64,000 nucleotides of DNA, taken from Eumeta japonica. Its lineage: Eukaryota > Arthropoda > Insecta > Lepidoptera > Psychidae. The position numbers and the translations under genes were made by a program. Within the stretch, counting starts at the first letter, position 1, and each line of letters begins with the position of its first letter. Shown here one piece after another: positions 61,596 through 64,000 of this stretch. The DNA lies in contig BGZK01002113.1 of assembly GCA_005406025.1 (NCBI GenBank), forward strand, positions 1 to 64,000. The letters are read 5' to 3'. The notes under the pieces are model-generated. The model did no database searches. It saw only the letters and a program-made list of their open reading frames with translations, and was not told where the DNA came from.

Positions 61596-63419
61596 GTAAG
61601 TCGATTGTGAAATATGATAAATTAGGTGTTGATTTTTTTCAGAAAACCGTCACGAAAGTGAAGAATATAGGTTTATCACAAGAATACAATATAGACTTAT
61701 CAGGAAATAATTTAAGTTCGAATCCATGTAGTATTTATAATCCTAAGAACAATGAATTTATTTTTAGCTGCATACGAAATGAAAAATATGTCACAAGTAA
61801 TAGATTCTGCGCGCCGACCTGCATGTCTGTGTTTGTCGTGTGTATTGATGTACAAAACTTTAGCTATCAATACTACCAGATTAAATGAAATCTTGAAAAA
61901 TACATGATTTGTGATATTTATTTCGTTATCTATGTCTGTCTCAGTTACAGCTCCAAAGATTTCTTTAAAAATTTGTAAGTTGATAACATTTTGCTTTTTA
62001 AGTTTATCTACAAGTACATTATTTTCCTGGGAAAGCGACACTTTAATGAAAAAACTTTATATTTATGTCATCTCTTAAAATGTAAGGTGAATGCATATGT
62101 AGTGTTGAATTAAAAGTAAACCCCACATAACTTTTAAAAAACATAACAAATGGCACTTTCACGTTATGTTATTGAAGTGGAAGCAAATAGAAATTATATT
62201 TTGATCTACACGTAGCAGGCAAAGTTATAATATTCCCACGGCAAAGTTGAAAGACGCTAAGCTAAACTTGCTTTTCCAGGTTACTATTCACATTACTATA
62301 GACGCTGATTTAGATTTTTCATTTGCGTGTAAAACCTGTTAGTATTTAGTGTTGAATATTTTCCATGGACACTTAATATTCTTCTCAACATAAAGCCTTT
62401 CGCCCAAAGTTCCCTCGGGGCGTGAACGAGCTTAGACAATAAGATCAGAAATTGTTAGTACATACCTCACATGTCAAGTCGTTTCAAATATTCTTTTTAG
62501 GTGGTACTGAGTCAGGCTTTAACTATCATCCTGCTGAACCATGGCCTTCGCACGGTTTTTTCATTTCAGTTTAAGGGTTCTGAACTTTGTATCCGCGCTT
62601 GCTCGGTGAGGGTCGGACGCTACCGACGACCATCCGAATGCGACGGTTTGACGTGTTCCACTGGGCACATAGCAAGTTTTGTGGTTTCATTCTATTCAAG
62701 TTATGAACTCGTCGGATTCAATTATAATTATTATTTTTTATTTGAACCCGTTGTTTTCCAGCACGAAAGCATTGAGGACATGTGATATTCGAAGTTTATT
62801 TATCAATTATGATGTTAAAATGTTAATCCAATTTACATGATGCATTTACTTTAAAAGCTTCAATACCGGGAAAAATTGTTTATATTAAAAATTATTTTTA
62901 AATCCATATAATCGAGTTTTACGAAGTATTTCTTATTACGAGTATTTCTTTAATACATGCAATTAATATTTATATGAATTATAATCAAAAGTGGAATAAA
63001 TGTTAAGCATCGTAACAAAAAACGTAATATGAAATACTGTATAATAGATATAATCAAACCAAGCAACCGTATGTAATGACGTTATCCAATACGAGTTTCT
63101 CGATTGACCCTAATAATGTTTATTTAAATGCGTTGCGGTCACTGCAATGCGTTCAAACCGCATGTTTATTTGTTCACAATCTTCGTGATTGCGGCACCTG
63201 CTATAGTTATTTATTTTGTCAATAAATCTTAGCGTAACAGTGTGTAAGCAGCGCTTATAGCAAATGCCTCAAGCATTGCATATTCTATTGAGGTAATACT
63301 TTCACCTATCCGTATGCGTGACCGTTGGATCAACTTTAATGACCGAAGAAAACGTAACATTGCCAGCCAACACGTGAATGTGTATGCATACAGATTGGCT
63401 TATAATTTTAGAGATACAC

Positions 63420-63735
63420 GTTGTGTCGTGTCAGGTATTATTTACCCCACCTCTTGAAGTAAAGAGATTTATTCTCCCACGATCTTCTTATTTCAGTTTG
63501 TGGGGCTTACACCTTAAGCCACATAGGCGCAGTGCGGACTGGGGGTTGATAACGGTCGTTGTTATCAACGCTATGATAACAGCTGGGACCGATAAGATAA
63601 CGTGCTCTCCTAGCTACGGGCTATGTAGCTTAATTTGACTTAAGTTAAAAAGTCCCCGGTTTATACGTCGTCAGAATCGAGCCCGGTACCTTCTGGTTCA
63701 AAGACGATGCTCTTAACCGCTGAGCCAGATGTATG
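63420..63735 (-). mobile_element. tRNA-derived SINE
   Basis: Minus strand, starting near 63735, has a polymerase III A-box (TGGCTCAGCGG, 63717-63727) and a B-box-like GGGCTCGATTC (63674-63684) at the normal tRNA spacing. The body follows with 'atcaacccccagtccgcact', ending at TAAATAATACCTGAC (63420). The head is tRNA-like but it is embedded in a repeat, so this is a SINE and not a tRNA gene. It shares its tail with the fragment at 15290-15480. Confidence 0.72.
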
Positions 63736-63754
63736 GCACATCATATTAGATGTA

Positions 63755-63777
63755 TCCGCGGGCTACGCCCGCGTGGA
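63755..63777. repeat. Helitron-like 3' hairpin relic
   Basis: CCGCGGGCTACGCCCGCGTG is a near-perfect palindrome related to the G+C hairpin of the Helitron-like family; no CTAG end follows. Confidence 0.5.
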
Positions 63778-63925
63778 CTACAGAATTGTTCTTTAGGGTT
63801 TATTTTGTAAATTCAGTAGAATTTTACTTGAGTGTTAATTATGCGATAAACAATAATAACAATTATTTTTAATTCAAAGATAATGTTAGATATTTTAGAT
63901 GTTCCGTATATTTTGTTTACTAACT

Positions 63926-63944
63926 TATATATATATATATATAT
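63926..63944. repeat. Short TA microsatellite
   Basis: About nine to ten TA units near the window end. No further significance is visible. Confidence 0.9.
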
Positions 63945-64000
63945 TTCACCTATATGGATTTATCATGCATCTATTTGCAAATATTCATAATCTCCTTCTT

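Larger units (their letters stand above)
61596..64000 (+). other. Intron 2 of the pentraxin-like gene (incomplete)
   Basis: From the GTAAGT donor at 61596 to the end of the window. Three acceptor-like sites (near 61643, 62500, 62571) were tested with the required phase; all lead quickly to stops or to sequence unlike the family. It contains a SINE (63420-63735), a Helitron-like hairpin relic (63755-63777) and a TA microsatellite (63926-63944). Confidence 0.65.

Noticed and set aside
61596..61888. Open frame continuing past the pentraxin exon
   Set aside because: A strong donor (GTAAGT) ends the exon at 61595; the sequence after it is A+T-rich and does not resemble the pentraxin domain.
62501..62785. 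94-codon open frame after an acceptor-like TTTTTAG, as the next pentraxin exon
   Set aside because: In the phase required by exon 2 it hits a stop after about 24 codons and shows no similarity to the domain; the open frame itself is in the wrong phase.
63674..63727. Possible tRNA gene (A-box and B-box on the minus strand)
   Set aside because: No acceptor-stem pairing or clean cloverleaf, and it is joined to a SINE body.

Overview
The window looks like nuclear DNA of a moth or butterfly. It is strongly A+T-rich, almost empty of open reading frames, and full of interspersed repeats typical of Lepidoptera: Helitron-like elements ending in a GC hairpin plus CTAG, RTE-like non-LTR retrotransposon debris, decayed mariner copies and tRNA-derived SINEs. 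Species assignment is inference from repeat content and intron-exon style; nothing here fixes the species.

Only two protein-coding genes can be supported. (1) On the minus strand, four exons (13171-13039, 8901-8766, 8064-7978, 6539-6376) have good splice sites and join in a perfectly consistent reading-frame phase. They encode part of a proline-rich protein with a segment (EKMERQLANLTGLVQKAL) that I recognise as the coiled-coil signature of the SRCIN1 (p140Cap) / KIAA1217 (sickle tail) / AIP3 family, called 'coiled-coil domain-containing protein CG32809 / AGAP005037' in insects. The gene runs off the low end. No upstream coding exon was found above 13171, so its 5' part is either beyond the high end, in exons I missed, or behind an alternative promoter inside the window. 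(2) On the plus strand, near the high end, two exons (60719-60855 and 61336-61595) encode a signal peptide and the start of a pentraxin-like (concanavalin-A-like lectin) domain. This secreted protein continues beyond position 64000.

Between them lie about 47 kb of non-coding DNA. Layout: 1-13 kb, exon-bearing part of the minus-strand gene, with a foldback element, a SINE and two hairpins in its introns; 13-33 kb, repeats, including complete Helitron-like elements near 20.4-21.4 and 29.2-29.8 kb and a CpG-rich island at 24.1-24.8 kb; 33-38 kb, retrotransposon endonuclease relic, Helitron ends and a dead mariner; 38.4-42.3 kb, two CpG-rich islands, each with a strong splice donor (plus strand at 38622, minus strand at 41745), which I read as candidate promoters or untranslated first exons; 43-57.6 kb, reverse-transcriptase and ORF1 relics, nested Helitrons and another CpG-rich island with a minus-strand donor (54214); 59-64 kb, the pentraxin-like gene and a SINE.

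No rRNA gene, functional tRNA gene, CRISPR array, operon or prokaryotic feature was seen. No novel coding system was identified. The least explained signals are the CpG-rich islands with donors, the perfect long hairpins (notably a 28-bp perfect stem at 11871-11930), and the degenerate GATCGG-like internal arrays of the Helitron-like family.
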